Shown: piece after piece, positions 44,597-54,406 of the stretch
Layout: each line of letters starts with the position of its first letter
Position numbering within the stretch: the first letter of the stretch is position 1
Assembly: GCA_027449125.1 (NCBI GenBank)
Contig: DAIDME010000102.1
Location: forward strand, 1 to 64,000
Length of the DNA: 64,000 nucleotides
DNA from: Solirubrobacterales bacterium
GTDB lineage: Bacteria > Actinomycetota > Thermoleophilia > Solirubrobacterales > Solirubrobacteraceae
Direction: 5' to 3'
Translations under genes and position numbers: made by a program
Notes under the pieces: model-generated
What the model saw: the letters and a program-made list of their open reading frames with translations, nothing else
Told to the model about the DNA's origin: nothing
The model's database searches: none

Positions 44597-44983
44597 ATGG
44601 AGGTCAGGGTCGTCAACCGCAGCCGTGACGGGAGCGTCGTATGCGAGCGTGCGCTGGTGGCCGACAACCCCCTCTTGCGGCTGCGCGGGTTGCTCGGACG
44701 CGCGTCGTTGCCGGCCGGGGAGGGCATGCTCTTCCGCGGCGAGTCGTCGATTCACAGTGCCTTTATGCGCTTCCGCTTCGATGCGGTGTTCATGGATCGT
44801 GAGCTGCGCGTGGTGGGGCTGGCAGAGCGCGTCCCGCCGTGGCGGGTGCGCGGCGCCCGCGGCGCCCGCAACGTGCTGGAGCTCGCGGCGGGGGAGATCG
44901 CGCGGACTGGCGTGGCGATCGGCGATCAGCTAGCCGAGGCGGAGAGCGACGGTGCCGGCGCAACCGAGCAACCAAGGCTCTGA
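44597..44983 (+). CDS. DUF192-family protein
   Basis: The 128-residue protein is a single DUF192 domain: LLRLRGLLGRASLPAGEGML, SSIHSAFMRFRFDAVFMDR and NVLELAAGEIARTGVAIGD. The family forms a small beta barrel, often exported, with unknown function; no signal peptide is seen here. It starts one base after the acyl-CoA synthetase stop and overlaps the NlpC/P60 gene by 32 bases. Confidence 0.85.
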   Translation: MEVRVVNRSRDGSVVCERALVADNPLLRLRGLLGRASLPAGEGMLFRGESSIHSAFMRFRFDAVFMDRELRVVGLAERVPPWRVRGARGARNVLELAAGEIARTGVAIGDQLAEAESDGAGATEQPRL

Positions 44984-46397
44984 ACGACGGGTCCCGCCGC
45001 TCGCGGTCAGCCCCCAGCGGCGCGCGCAGCCGGCGGCGGACGCCGCCGCCGCGGAACGCCGTCGTCGCCGTGCGCGCTTGGCTGCCGCTCCCGCCGCGGT
45101 GCTGGTGGCGGGAGCCTGCGCCGCCCTGCTGCTGGCGTCGGGCGGCGGTCGCGGGCCGGCCGCGAGCCCGGCGTCGTCTGCGGGGGAGCATGTGGTCCTG
45201 CGGGTGAGCTCACGCGGGCGTGGGGCGCCTCGCGACAGGCGGGCCGCTGAGGCCCGCACCGCGCGGGCTGACGCCCAGCGGGCTCGGGCCGCGGGTGCGC
45301 GCCCTGCGCGCGAGCACGGGAGCCCCGCAGCCGCGGCGGCAAGCCCGCACGTGCTGAGCGCGTCGGAGCTGGTCAGTCTGGCGAGCGGCGCGAGTGGCTA
45401 CCGGCCACCGCCGGTCCTGCTCAGCGCCTACCGGGCGGCGGCGGCTCGCTACCGCATTCCCTGGCGGCTGCTCGCCGCCGTGGAGTACGTCACCGGCGGT
45501 TACGGCGACGCGGCTTCGGTCGCGACGCCAGGCGCCGAGCGGCGCCTGGCGGAGCAGGTGCGGGGCTTGGGCGCGGCGGCGGTCAACGGCCAGGCTCTGG
45601 CGGCGGCCGCCGGCCGGACGGCCGGGCCCAGCCCGGTGCTGCTGCGTGCGGCCGCGAGGCTGGCGGCGGCGGGTGCGCGACGGGATCCCGGTGCTGCGGC
45701 GGCGGCCGCGGTGAGCGGCACCGGCACCACGGCCGGTGCCGTGCTGACGCTGGCGCAGGCGACCGATACGCGACTGGCAGCCGCCGCCTCGCCACGAAGG
45801 AGGATCAGGGCGATGCTCGAGGAGGCGCGTCTGCTGAACGGGCTTCCATACGTCTGGGGTGGCGGGCACACCGATCCGGCTTGGGTCGTCGGCACCGGGT
45901 ATGACTGCTCGGGCTTCGTCTCCGCGGTCCTGCACGCCGGCGGGTATCTGAGCTCACCCGACACGACGCAGACGCTCCCCGGATCGTCGGGGATTCGCGA
46001 CGGTCCCGGCAGATACGTCACGATCTACGACCGCACGATCGCCACGCTGCGCGTACCGGTGCGTAAGCTCGAGACCAGGACCGTCAGGCGCCTGCTGGCG
46101 CCCGCGACGCGCGGCGTGCACGTGACCAGGGGCGGCCGCGCGCAGAACCCCGACTCGATACCGATTCGGCTGCCGCCATGGGTCGGCGTCCGGCAGACGG
46201 TGCGCGTCACGCGGTTGGTGCGCAGCGAGGACACGACCAACAACGACGAGCACGTGATCATCGACATCGACGGTCAGTGGTGGGAGAGCGGCGGCTCTCC
46301 CACCGACGGTGGCGCCGCGAAGGTCCACCGGATCGCTCGCCCCAGCGCCGCCTACCTCAGGAGCTTCAACCGGATCCTGCACCCGCAGGGCCTGTAG
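44952..46397 (+). CDS. Secreted NlpC/P60 cell-wall peptidase
   Basis: The 481-residue protein has a cytoplasmic basic stretch, one signal/anchor helix (LAAAPAAVLVAGACAALLLA), an Ala/Arg-rich helical region and a lysozyme-like segment (YRIPWRLLAAVEYVTGGYGD) that lacks a full catalytic set. The NlpC/P60 domain has the catalytic Cys in GYDCSGFVSAVLHAGGYL (about residue 319) and a His in NDEHVIIDIDGQWWESGG. It probably cuts peptide links in peptidoglycan. The GTG at 44952 places the start inside the DUF192 gene. Confidence 0.8.
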   Translation: MPAQPSNQGSERRVPPLAVSPQRRAQPAADAAAAERRRRRARLAAAPAAVLVAGACAALLLASGGGRGPAASPASSAGEHVVLRVSSRGRGAPRDRRAAEARTARADAQRARAAGARPAREHGSPAAAAASPHVLSASELVSLASGASGYRPPPVLLSAYRAAAARYRIPWRLLAAVEYVTGGYGDAASVATPGAERRLAEQVRGLGAAAVNGQALAAAAGRTAGPSPVLLRAAARLAAAGARRDPGAAAAAAVSGTGTTAGAVLTLAQATDTRLAAAASPRRRIRAMLEEARLLNGLPYVWGGGHTDPAWVVGTGYDCSGFVSAVLHAGGYLSSPDTTQTLPGSSGIRDGPGRYVTIYDRTIATLRVPVRKLETRTVRRLLAPATRGVHVTRGGRAQNPDSIPIRLPPWVGVRQTVRVTRLVRSEDTTNNDEHVIIDIDGQWWESGGSPTDGGAAKVHRIARPSAAYLRSFNRILHPQGL

Positions 46398-46418
46398 CGG
46401 GCGTTAGCCTCGGGTGCC

Positions 46419-48083
46419 GTGAACGATCATCAGCTGCGTGCCGACGCGATCATCGTCGGCGCCGGATTGGCCGGACTGGTGGCCGCCTCCGAGCTGGCGG
46501 CCCGGCACAGGCACGTGCTGGTGCTCGACCAGGAGCCTGAGGCATCGCTCGGCGGCCAGGCGTTCTGGTCGCTCGGCGGCCTGTTCCTCGTCGATTCGCC
46601 CGAGCAGCGGCGGGCCCGCATCCACGACTCGTTCGAGCTCGCATGGTCGGACTGGCTCGCGAGCGCCGGGTTCGACCGACCGGAGGACGAACACCCGAGG
46701 CGCTTCGCGCGCGCCTACGTCGAGTTTGCGACGGTCGAGCAGCGAGAATGGCTGCGCTCGCTCGGAGTTCGGCTCCTGCCGAGCCCCGGGTGGGCTGAAC
46801 GGGGCGGCGGCCAGGCGCTGGCGCCCGGTAACTCCGTGCCCCGCTTCCACCTGACCTGGGGCACCGGGCCGGCGCTGGTCGAGCCGTTCGCGCAGCGCGT
46901 GCGCGCGGCGGTTGACGCCGGCCTGGTGCGGCTCGCCTTCCGGCACCGCGCCGACGAGCTGGTGATCGAGCGCGGCAGGGTGGTCGGCGTCGACGGGACC
47001 GTGCTGGCGCGCTCGCTCGTCGGGCGGGGCCAGGAGAGCTCGCGCGAAGCGGTCGGGAGCTTCCAGGCGCGCGCGGGCGCTGTGCTGATCGCGAGCGGCG
47101 GCATCGGCGGCAACCTCGACCTGGTCCGAGCCCACTGGCCGCCACGGCTCGGCTCGCCGCCGCGTGCGCCGCTCACCGGCGTGCCGGCCAGCACCGACGG
47201 GCGCATGCTGCAGATCGCCGAGCGTGCCGGAGCGCAATGGATCGGCCGCGACCGCATGTGGCACTACACGGAGGGGGTGCGCAACTGGAATCCGGTTTGG
47301 GAGAACCACGGCATCCGCATCCTGCCGGGGCCGTCCGCGATGTGGCTCGACGCCCGCGGTCAGCGCCTGCCGGCGCCGCTCTTTCCAGGGTTCGACACGG
47401 TCTCGACGCTCGCTCACCTGCGCCGCAGCGGCCACGACCACAGCTGGTTCCTGCTGAACCGGCGGATCATCGCGCGTGAGTTCGCGCTCTCCGGCTCGGA
47501 GCAGAACCCGGACCTCACCGGCAAGGACCTGGAGGCCGCACTGCGCTCGCGCCTGCTGCCGGAGGTGCCGGCGCCGATCCAGGCGTTCCTGGACTACGGA
47601 GAGGACTTCCTCATCGCTTCCGGACTGCGGGAGCTGGTGGACGGGATGAACGCGCTGGTCGGCGAGCCTCTGGTTGACCACGACGCGCTCGAGCCCCAGA
47701 TCGTCGCCCGCGACCGCGAGCTGGCGAACCACTTCGGCAAGGACCTGCAGCTGATGGCGATCCGCTCCGCCAGGCGGTATCTGCCGGATCGCGTGAGCAG
47801 GGTGACGCCGCCGCACCGCATCCTCGACCCGGCGGCCGGCCCGCTGATCGCCGTGAGGCTGCACGTGCTGACCCGCAAGACCCTCGGCGGCATCGCCACC
47901 GACCTGGAGGCACGCGCGCTCGGCTCGGACTGGGAGCCGCTGGACGGCCTCTGGGCAGCCGGCGAAGTTGCCGGCTTCGGTGGCGGCGGCATGCATGGTC
48001 ACAGCGCGCTGGAGGGCACGTTCCTCGGCGGCTGCATGTTCAGCGCCCTGCAGGCGGCCCGCAGCATGGCCACGCGGCTCTGA
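46419..48083 (+). CDS. FAD-binding dehydrogenase (KstD/fumarate-reductase-like)
   Basis: The 554-residue flavoprotein has [57 protein letters not shown] and the C-terminal [20 protein letters not shown], as in ketosteroid dehydrogenase/fumarate reductase-type flavoproteins. The substrate is unknown; the GTG start at 46419 fits the N-terminal fold. It is 64 bases from icd and may have its own promoter. Confidence 0.85.
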   Translation: MNDHQLRADAIIVGAGLAGLVAASELAARHRHVLVLDQEPEASLGGQAFWSLGGLFLVDSPEQRRARIHDSFELAWSDWLASAGFDRPEDEHPRRFARAYVEFATVEQREWLRSLGVRLLPSPGWAERGGGQALAPGNSVPRFHLTWGTGPALVEPFAQRVRAAVDAGLVRLAFRHRADELVIERGRVVGVDGTVLARSLVGRGQESSREAVGSFQARAGAVLIASGGIGGNLDLVRAHWPPRLGSPPRAPLTGVPASTDGRMLQIAERAGAQWIGRDRMWHYTEGVRNWNPVWENHGIRILPGPSAMWLDARGQRLPAPLFPGFDTVSTLAHLRRSGHDHSWFLLNRRIIAREFALSGSEQNPDLTGKDLEAALRSRLLPEVPAPIQAFLDYGEDFLIASGLRELVDGMNALVGEPLVDHDALEPQIVARDRELANHFGKDLQLMAIRSARRYLPDRVSRVTPPHRILDPAAGPLIAVRLHVLTRKTLGGIATDLEARALGSDWEPLDGLWAAGEVAGFGGGGMHGHSALEGTFLGGCMFSALQAARSMATRL

Positions 48084-48147
48084 TCGGCTCACCGCGCTCC
48101 ACGCTCACCGCGCGTCGCGCCCCAGAGCCACTAACGTCCCCCGCAGC

Positions 48148-50298
48148 ATGAAGATCATCTACACCTACACCGACGAGGCGCCGGCGCTTGCGACCGGCTC
48201 GCTGCTACCGATCCTCCAGACCTTCGCGTCGCCTGCCGGCGTCGAGGTTGAAACGCGCGATATCTCGCTGGCGGGGCGCATCCTCGCCCAGTTCCCCGAC
48301 CGCCTGCGCGCCGAGCAGTTCACGCCCGACGCGCTGACCGAGCTGGGCGAGCTCGCCAAGACCCCCGAGGCGAACATCATCAAGCTTCCCAACATCAGTG
48401 CCTCCGTGCCGCAGCTGAAGGCGGCCATCGCCGAGCTGCAGGGGCAGGGCTACGACGTCCCCGATTACCCGGATGACCCGCACACCGCCGAGCAGCAGGA
48501 GACGCGCGAGCGCTACGACCGCGTCAAAGGCAGCGCGGTGAACCCCGTCCTGCGACAGGGGAACTCGGACCGGCGTGCGCCGGCCTCCGTCAAGGCTTAC
48601 GCGCGCAAGCACCCGCACACGATGGGCCCGTGGTCGCCACAGTCGCGGTCGCACGTGGCGACCATGGCGGACGGCGACTTCCGCGCCACCGAGCTCTCGG
48701 TGACGGTCCCGGAGGCGACCACGGTCCGCATCGAGCACGTCGCCGAGGACGGCACGGTGACGTCGCTGAAGGCCGACTTCCCCGTGCAGGCCGGCGAGGT
48801 GCTGGACGGGTCGGTGATGCGCGTGGCCGCGCTGCGCGCGTTCTTCGCCGGCCAGGTCAGGGAGGCCCTCGACAGTGGCCTGCTCTACTCGGTCCATCTC
48901 AAGGCGACGATGATGAAGGTCTCGGACCCGATCATCTTCGGGCATGCGGTGACGACCTTCTTCCCCGAGCTGGAAGGGACGCCGGCATGGAGCCCGAACG
49001 ACGGCCTGGGTGCGCTGCCCGCCGGAGTCGAGGTCTCCTTCGAGGGCAAGCCGGCGCTGGCGATGGTCGACTCGGACCGCGGCATCACCAACCTCCATGT
49101 GCCCAGCGACGTGATCGTCGATGCCTCGATGCCCGCCGCGATCCGCGCCTCCGGTCAGATGTGGAACGCGCGCGGGATCCAGCAGGACACTAAGTTCGTG
49201 ATACCCGACCACACCTACGCCGCGCTCTACGCCGAGACGATCGAGGACTGCCGGCGCAACGGTGCCTTCGACCCCGCGACCATGGGCACGACGCCCAACG
49301 TCGGCCTGATGGCGCAGGCGGCCGAGGAGTACGGCTCCCACGACAAGACCTTCGAGGTAGGGCGGCCGGGCGTGGTACGGATCGTCGATGCCCAGGGCCG
49401 GGCGTTGATCGAGCACGACGTCGCCGCGGGCGACATCTGGCGGGCGTGCCAGACCAAGGACGCGCCGATCCGCGACTGGGTGCGGCTGGCGGTGAGGCGC
49501 GCGGGCGCGACCGGTGCGCCGGCCGTGTTCTGGCTCGACGAGGATCGGCCCCACGACCGCGAGCTGCTCGTCAAGGTCAGGGACGAGCTCACCCGGCTCG
49601 ACACCAAGGGGCTCCAGATCGAGGTGATGCCGGTTGCCGAGGCCATCCGCTTCACGCTGGCACGCGCGCGCGCCGGACAGGACACCATCTCGGTCACCGG
49701 CAACGTGCTGCGCGACTACCTCACCGACCTCTTTCCGATCATCGAGCTGGGCACGAGCGCCAAGATGCTCTCGATCGTGCCGCTGATGGACGGCGGCGGG
49801 ATGTTCGAGACCGGTGCCGGTGGCTCGGCGCCCAAACACGTCCAGCAGTTCGTGCGCGAGAACCACCTGCGCTGGGACTCGCTGGGCGAGTTCCTGGCGC
49901 TGGCCGTCTCACTCGAGCTGGTGGCCGACCGCGACGCCAACCAACGCGCCAGGCTGCTCGCGCAGGCCCTGGATCGCGCGACCGGCAGGGTGCTCGAGGA
50001 GCGTCGTTCGCCGTCGCGCAGGGTCGGCGAGCTGGACAACCGTGGCAGCCACTTCTACCTCGCGCTCCACTGGGCTCGGGAGCTGGCCACGCAGGCCGAC
50101 GACAGGGAGCTGGCAGCGCTCTTTGAGCCGCTTGCCGCCGGGCTCGCGGCTCGGGAGCTGCAGATCGTCTCGGAGCTCGAGGCCGTTCAGGGGCGGCCGG
50201 TTGACATCGGCGGCTACTACCACCCGGACCTGGGTCTGGTGGACGCCGCGATGAGGCCCTCCACGACGCTGAACGCGACGCTCGCCGGCTTCCGGTAG
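48148..50298 (+). CDS. icd: Monomeric NADP-dependent isocitrate dehydrogenase
   Basis: The 716-residue enzyme oxidises isocitrate to 2-oxoglutarate with NADP. It belongs to the large monomeric type common in Actinobacteria: [43 protein letters not shown]-like region as [27 protein letters not shown] and [14 protein letters not shown]. Length is close to the family's 740. The ATG at 48148 begins the conserved N-terminus. It is convergent with the TetR gene, 11 bases apart. Confidence 0.95.
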   Translation: MKIIYTYTDEAPALATGSLLPILQTFASPAGVEVETRDISLAGRILAQFPDRLRAEQFTPDALTELGELAKTPEANIIKLPNISASVPQLKAAIAELQGQGYDVPDYPDDPHTAEQQETRERYDRVKGSAVNPVLRQGNSDRRAPASVKAYARKHPHTMGPWSPQSRSHVATMADGDFRATELSVTVPEATTVRIEHVAEDGTVTSLKADFPVQAGEVLDGSVMRVAALRAFFAGQVREALDSGLLYSVHLKATMMKVSDPIIFGHAVTTFFPELEGTPAWSPNDGLGALPAGVEVSFEGKPALAMVDSDRGITNLHVPSDVIVDASMPAAIRASGQMWNARGIQQDTKFVIPDHTYAALYAETIEDCRRNGAFDPATMGTTPNVGLMAQAAEEYGSHDKTFEVGRPGVVRIVDAQGRALIEHDVAAGDIWRACQTKDAPIRDWVRLAVRRAGATGAPAVFWLDEDRPHDRELLVKVRDELTRLDTKGLQIEVMPVAEAIRFTLARARAGQDTISVTGNVLRDYLTDLFPIIELGTSAKMLSIVPLMDGGGMFETGAGGSAPKHVQQFVRENHLRWDSLGEFLALAVSLELVADRDANQRARLLAQALDRATGRVLEERRSPSRRVGELDNRGSHFYLALHWARELATQADDRELAALFEPLAAGLAARELQIVSELEAVQGRPVDIGGYYHPDLGLVDAAMRPSTTLNATLAGFR

Positions 50299-50309
50299 CG
50301 CCGGCCGGC

Positions 50310-50930
50310 TCAGTCCGGCCGAATCATCCGCCAGATCTGATCCATCACCGCGCGACGCGACGGCAGGCGCTCCTCGCCTCCGAGGTGCGTCTGCCGTCGC
50401 ACGGCGCGCGCGAAGCTGGTGTCGATCACGAACAGCGCGATGACACCCGGTTCGAAGTCGGCATTGAGCGTGCCCGCCCGCTGCTGGGCCCTCAGGTAGC
50501 CGCTGATCGTATCGACACCCTTATGCGGGCCCAGGTCCTTGAGCTCCATGTAACGGGCGACCGCCTCCTTGAGGTCCGGGTCCGACTGGGCAGCGAGCAG
50601 GATCGGGAGCACGTCGTCAAAGAACCGTTCGAGCCGGTCCGCCGCGCGGTTCAGGATGGTCAGCGGCTCGCGCGCGTCCGGCTCCTCGGCCCCGACCAGC
50701 AACAGTGGCTTCATGCCGCACTCGAACGCAGCCTCGAGCAGGCCGGCACGATCGTGGAAGTGGTAGTAGACGCTCGCGTCGGAGACGCCCGCGCGGGAGG
50801 CGACTTCACGGCTGGTCAGGTGCGCGATGCCCTGCTCACGCAGGACCGCGAGCGCGGCTTCGAGGATCGCCTCGCGGCCGCCGGTCGGTGGGCGGCCACG
50901 GCGTTTGGGCTGCTCGTCAGTACTGGTCAT
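50310..50930 (-). CDS. TetR-family regulator of the MFS exporter
   Basis: The 206-residue protein has the TetR DNA-binding domain (REAILEAALAVLREQGIAHL, then TSREVASRAGVSDASVYYHF) and a C-terminal ligand domain (FFDDVLPILLAAQSDPDL). It diverges from the MFS exporter gene, and two identical-pattern operators lie in the 115-base gap (50971-50986 and 51003-51018). It most likely represses both genes until a drug or metabolite binds. Confidence 0.9.
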   Translation of the reverse strand: MTSTDEQPKRRGRPPTGGREAILEAALAVLREQGIAHLTSREVASRAGVSDASVYYHFHDRAGLLEAAFECGMKPLLLVGAEEPDAREPLTILNRAADRLERFFDDVLPILLAAQSDPDLKEAVARYMELKDLGPHKGVDTISGYLRAQQRAGTLNADFEPGVIALFVIDTSFARAVRRQTHLGGEERLPSRRAVMDQIWRMIRPD

Positions 50931-50970
50931 CGTTACCCGGATGCAGGCTAGCCGCTCTGAAGGCAGATTT

Positions 50971-50986
50971 CTGAGTTGCAGCTCAG
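50971..50986. promoter_or_regulatory. TetR operator 1 (CTGAG-N6-CTCAG)
   Basis: CTGAG and CTCAG are perfect 5-bp arms around six bases. The same 16-bp pattern recurs at 51003-51018 with its centre 32 bp away, about three helix turns, so two dimers could bind on the same face. Confidence 0.75.
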
Positions 50987-51002
50987 GGCAGCCGCTGATA
51001 TT

Positions 51003-51018
51003 CTGAGCGTGAACTCAG
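51003..51018. promoter_or_regulatory. TetR operator 2 (CTGAG-N6-CTCAG)
   Basis: This second copy of the CTGAG-N6-CTCAG pattern has a different spacer. It lies 27 bases before the MFS start, over the probable transcription start, with a TGATATT -10-like sequence just upstream. Confidence 0.75.
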
Positions 51019-51045
51019 GAAACTGTCCAGGATTGGAGCGCGACG

Positions 51046-52581
51046 ATGGACCGAAAGTGGTGGACCCTGATCGCCGTCTGCACGGGCGTGTTCATGTTGC
51101 TGCTCGACCTGACGATCGTCAACGTCGCGCTGCCCCAGATCGAGCGAGCGTTCAACGCGAGCCTCTCGGACCTGCAGTGGGTGATCGACGCCTACGCGCT
51201 GATGCTCGCCGCGCTGCTCCTGACCGCCGGGTCGCTCGCCGACCTCTTCGGTCGCAGGCGCCTGTTCGCGACCGGGATCGTCGTCTTCACGCTCGGCTCC
51301 GTGCTGTGCGGGTTCGCCCAGGGCTCGTTGATGCTGTCGCTCTCACGGGCGCTCCAGGGTGTCGGCGGCGCGATCATGTTCGCAACCTCGCTGGCGCTGA
51401 TCGCGCAGGCCTTCCAGCCGCGCGAGCGCGGTGTGGCCTTTGCCGCGTTCGGTGCCGTCACCGGTGTGGCGGTCGCGATCGGCCCGGTGCTCGGCGGTGC
51501 CATCACCAGCGGCCTGTCCTGGCGCTGGATCTTCTTCGTCAACGTGCCGATCGGCGTCATCGCCCTGGCCGTGACGCTGCGTCGCGTCGAGGAGTCGCGG
51601 CTGCCAGGCGCGCCGCGCCCTGACTTCCTCGGCTTTGTCACCTTCAGCCTGGCGCTGGCGGGGCTCGTGTACGGCCTGATCCGCAGCCAGACCGAGGGCT
51701 GGGGCGGGTTCGAGGTGATCGGCTCGCTGGCTGCCGCGGTCCTGCTGCTGATCGCGTTCTTCGCGATCGAGCGGCGCGTGAAGGGCCCGATGTTCGACCT
51801 CAGGCTCCTGCGCGTCTCGACCTTCAACGGCGGCCTGGCCGCCGCCTGGGCCGTTTCCGCGTCGATCTTCTCGCTGCTCACCTACCTGATCATCTACTTC
51901 CAGGATCTGCTCGGCTACTCCGCTGTCGGGGCGGGTCTGCGCTTCCTGCCCCTGAGTGGCTGCATCTTCCTCGTCGCCGGGGTTGCCGGACGGCTCACCA
52001 CAAAGGTGCCGGTGAGCCTGCTGATCGGCGCCGGCTTCGCCCTCGTGACCGCCGGTCTGCTGATGATGCACGGGGTCACGGCCGGCGGCGGTTGGACCCA
52101 CTTCCTGCCCGGATTCGTCGTGGCCGGCCTTGGCACCGGCCTGATCAACGTGCCGCTGGCTTCCACTGCGGTTGGCGTCGTGCCTGCACAGCGCGCTGGC
52201 ATGGCGTCCGGGATCAACTCCACCCTGCGACAGGTCGGGATCGCCACCGGCGTCGCGGCCCTGGGCACGATCCTGATCAGCACGGTCAAGTCCGACGTGG
52301 TCTCCAGTCTGCTACGCACGCCGCTGCACGCCCAGGCCCACGCGATTGCGACCGCACTGAGCGCCGGCGGCTTCAGCCAGGCGCTGGCCCAGGCGCCGCG
52401 CCGCTATCAGGGCCTGGTCGCGGCCGCTGCCCGCAGCAGCTACGGCGATGCCCTCAACACGATCCTGCTGGTGGGGGCGGGGATCGCGCTCTTCGGCATG
52501 GTCATGGCGTTCGCGACGATCCGCCAGCGCGATTTCCACCAGGCTCCCTCGCAGGTCGCCAAGGCGGCCGCGGCCGTCTGA
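51046..52581 (+). CDS. MFS multidrug exporter, DHA2 (EmrB/QacA) type
   Basis: The 511-residue transporter has about 14 helices. Signature segments are LDLTIVNVALPQIERAF (motif D1 of DHA2 proteins), LTAGSLADLFGRRRLF (motif A) and SWRWIFFVNVPIG. It would export drugs or toxic metabolites by proton antiport. The ATG at 51046 has GGAGCG upstream. It is controlled by the divergent TetR through two operators. Confidence 0.9.
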   Translation: MDRKWWTLIAVCTGVFMLLLDLTIVNVALPQIERAFNASLSDLQWVIDAYALMLAALLLTAGSLADLFGRRRLFATGIVVFTLGSVLCGFAQGSLMLSLSRALQGVGGAIMFATSLALIAQAFQPRERGVAFAAFGAVTGVAVAIGPVLGGAITSGLSWRWIFFVNVPIGVIALAVTLRRVEESRLPGAPRPDFLGFVTFSLALAGLVYGLIRSQTEGWGGFEVIGSLAAAVLLLIAFFAIERRVKGPMFDLRLLRVSTFNGGLAAAWAVSASIFSLLTYLIIYFQDLLGYSAVGAGLRFLPLSGCIFLVAGVAGRLTTKVPVSLLIGAGFALVTAGLLMMHGVTAGGGWTHFLPGFVVAGLGTGLINVPLASTAVGVVPAQRAGMASGINSTLRQVGIATGVAALGTILISTVKSDVVSSLLRTPLHAQAHAIATALSAGGFSQALAQAPRRYQGLVAAAARSSYGDALNTILLVGAGIALFGMVMAFATIRQRDFHQAPSQVAKAAAAV

Positions 52582-52613
52582 GCCGCCAAGGTCCCACCGG
52601 GTCCCCGCTCGCG

Positions 52614-53627
52614 CTACTTCGGCGGCTCGACGTCTTTGACGATCAGCAGCGCGATGTTGGTGAAGTCATCCCAGTAATCCGCGCCACTGCGTCTGTAGAG
52701 CACGAGCGGCACGCGCGCCTTGGCGATCTCTGCCTGAAGCGAGTCGACGAGCGTTCGCGCCTGGCTCGCGCGCAGGTAGGGGGAGAGCTCCTGCAGACCG
52801 GGCTTTCTGAGAAAGCGGATGACGTGTGTGAGTGCCCGCAGCGTCGCCGCCCAGTCGTGGTAGAAGGGAAACATGGGGGCGCTCCCGAGGCCGAGCGCCT
52901 GCGCCCAGGCGCTGTGGTCGATCGTGTAGTGACGGCCGTTTGGCATCTCGACGAGCTGCACGACTCCGGCGTTGTGCAGCTGGCCGAGCGCCTCGCGCAC
53001 GTTGCGCTCGGAGAAGCCGGCGGCGTCGCTGACCATGCTCACCGAGAGGCGGTGGGCCCTGATCGTGAGCAGTGCGCGCAGCACTTCGGCGCGTGCGCCG
53101 ATCCCGCAGAGGACCCGCATGCGCAGAGCGAAGGCGATCGGCTCGAGCAGCGCCGGCTCGAGCGACTTGCCCGAGCGCGTTGTCGGAAGCCGAATCAGAC
53201 CGTGGCGCGCAAACACCTCGTCGCACTGGCCGGCTCCTACCGGTGGCAGGGCTGGAAACAACGGCTCCGGCTGGGCCGTGGCGTGTGAGCGCCCAGGGCG
53301 CCTGGCCCTGCCGCCCTGCGCAAGCGCCCAGTCGAGCGCCGCGCCCGCAAGCCGCCTGTCCGTCTCGTCGCTACAGAGGTTCGCGAGCCGCTGTGCGCTG
53401 ACCAGGCGCTCATTCAGCGCAAGCCAGTCGAGCGCCTCGTCGAACAGGCGCGGGTCCTCGCGGGCGAGCTCCAGCGTGAAGAGCAAAAGCGCCTCCGGGT
53501 CGGCGACGCGTCGCTCCGGTGACGCGGGCCTGTGGCCCGAGACCCCGAGCTGCGCCCACTGCTCCCAGGCGAACGCCAGGCTGCGCTCCACGACCTCGTC
53601 TCTAAGCGTCGCGACCAAGGTCGTCAA
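52614..53627 (-). CDS. Winged-helix protein paired with a nucleotidyltransferase
   Basis: The protein of about 337 residues has an N-terminal helical part (ERSLAFAWEQWAQLGVSG), a winged helix in the middle (SVSMVSDAAGFSERNVREAL, then GQLHNAGVVQLV) and a C-terminal conserved domain (KARVPLVLYRRSGADYWDDF). No named family is certain. The TTG at 53627 overlaps the nucleotidyltransferase end by 26 bases. Such HTH plus nucleotidyltransferase pairs resemble type IV or defence-like modules, but neither role is shown here. The order on the minus strand is nucleotidyltransferase first. Confidence 0.65.
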   Translation of the reverse strand: MTTLVATLRDEVVERSLAFAWEQWAQLGVSGHRPASPERRVADPEALLLFTLELAREDPRLFDEALDWLALNERLVSAQRLANLCSDETDRRLAGAALDWALAQGGRARRPGRSHATAQPEPLFPALPPVGAGQCDEVFARHGLIRLPTTRSGKSLEPALLEPIAFALRMRVLCGIGARAEVLRALLTIRAHRLSVSMVSDAAGFSERNVREALGQLHNAGVVQLVEMPNGRHYTIDHSAWAQALGLGSAPMFPFYHDWAATLRALTHVIRFLRKPGLQELSPYLRASQARTLVDSLQAEIAKARVPLVLYRRSGADYWDDFTNIALLIVKDVEPPK

Positions 53628-54186
53628 CCCCAAAATCAGCGAGCGCCTGGGCGAGCGCCTTGTCGAACGGGCCGGGCATGTTGTGAGTGCGCGCCCACGC
53701 CGCGGCCTGGTGCAGCTCGGTCTCGGTCGGCTCGAGCTGCTGGAGGTCATTGAAGTCCCGCGACTCACGCCGGTCTGCCCAGGCGTAGAGCTTGAAGAAG
53801 ATCTGGTCGATCCGGGAGGCAAACGACACGCGCAACGCCGGGCCGTACTCGCGGCTCTGCAGCCGCTCGGCAAAACCGTCCGGCAGGCCCTGCTTGAGGA
53901 GCCCTGCGGGCCCGTGGTTCAGCCAGTTCTCGGGGAGGCCAAAATCGCGCGCCACAAGCTTGGCCGCCTGCGCGATCTCCTCGGGAAGCGGCTCGGCTGG
54001 CAGCAACGCACCGTTGTGCTCTAGCGCCACTACGTCGACGTCCCGCGTAACGCCTCTGGGGATGCCAAGCATGAGCAGGCCGCTGCCGCCGATCACCACC
54101 AGATGGGCGCTGAAGCCCATGAACCCGAGCTGTTCGCCCAGGGCGGCGAGTGCGCGGTCGAGCGAGTATGAGTCCAGATCGCCCAT
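53602..54186 (-). CDS. DUF6036-type nucleotidyltransferase
   Basis: The 194-residue protein has a polymerase-beta-like core: VVIGGSGLLMLGIPRGVTRD followed by DVDVVAL (the GS and DxD motifs), a helical segment and RIDQIFFKLYAWADRRESRD. It should transfer a nucleotide to an RNA or protein target, as in MNT/AbiEii-like systems. The ATG at 54186 is chosen; longer readings cover promoter repeats. A direct repeat, CAGATGT(T)ATAC, lies just upstream (54191-54223). It is transcribed first, with the winged-helix gene overlapping. Confidence 0.75.
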   Translation of the reverse strand: MGDLDSYSLDRALAALGEQLGFMGFSAHLVVIGGSGLLMLGIPRGVTRDVDVVALEHNGALLPAEPLPEEIAQAAKLVARDFGLPENWLNHGPAGLLKQGLPDGFAERLQSREYGPALRVSFASRIDQIFFKLYAWADRRESRDFNDLQQLEPTETELHQAAAWARTHNMPGPFDKALAQALADFGVDDLGRDA

Positions 54187-54190
54187 CGCC

Positions 54191-54223
54191 CAGATGTTAT
54201 ACAGCCTCAAAACAGATGTATAC
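54191..54223 (-). promoter_or_regulatory. Direct repeats in front of the nucleotidyltransferase gene
   Basis: CAGATGTTATAC (54191-54202) and CAGATGTATAC (54213-54223), read on the plus strand, start 22 bp apart, two helix turns. They overlap the AT-rich promoter and the leader, so they may be operator half-sites for the winged-helix partner. Confidence 0.5.
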
Positions 54224-54314
54224 CATCTCACAACGCCACTGGCCGACCGCCGATCGAGATGCGATACGGCGCCGCGGTTGCCGTATCCCGCCGCGGTTCG
54301 GTATGCTCACCACA

Positions 54315-54406
54315 GGTCAGATGGAGCCCTGACGCGCGGACCGGAGCGGCACCCAGCCGCAAGGCCCTCCGAACCGCCCACATGGAAAAGGGCTGATGAC
54401 TCCTTT
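54315..54406 (+). ncRNA. Fluoride riboswitch (crcB motif) aptamer
   Basis: The aptamer elements are in place. GTCA-GATGGAGCCC-TGAC (54317-54334) forms the first stem with the conserved ten-base loop. AACCGCCC (54372-54379) and GGGCTGATGACTCC (54390-54403) form the second stem and the CTGATGA segment. GGAG (54323-54326) can pair with CTCC (54400-54403) as the pseudoknot that closes the fluoride site. The order matches the Thermotoga aptamer as known from its structure, with a longer joining loop here (54335-54371). It precedes crcB and DUF190 genes, the usual partners. Confidence 0.9.
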
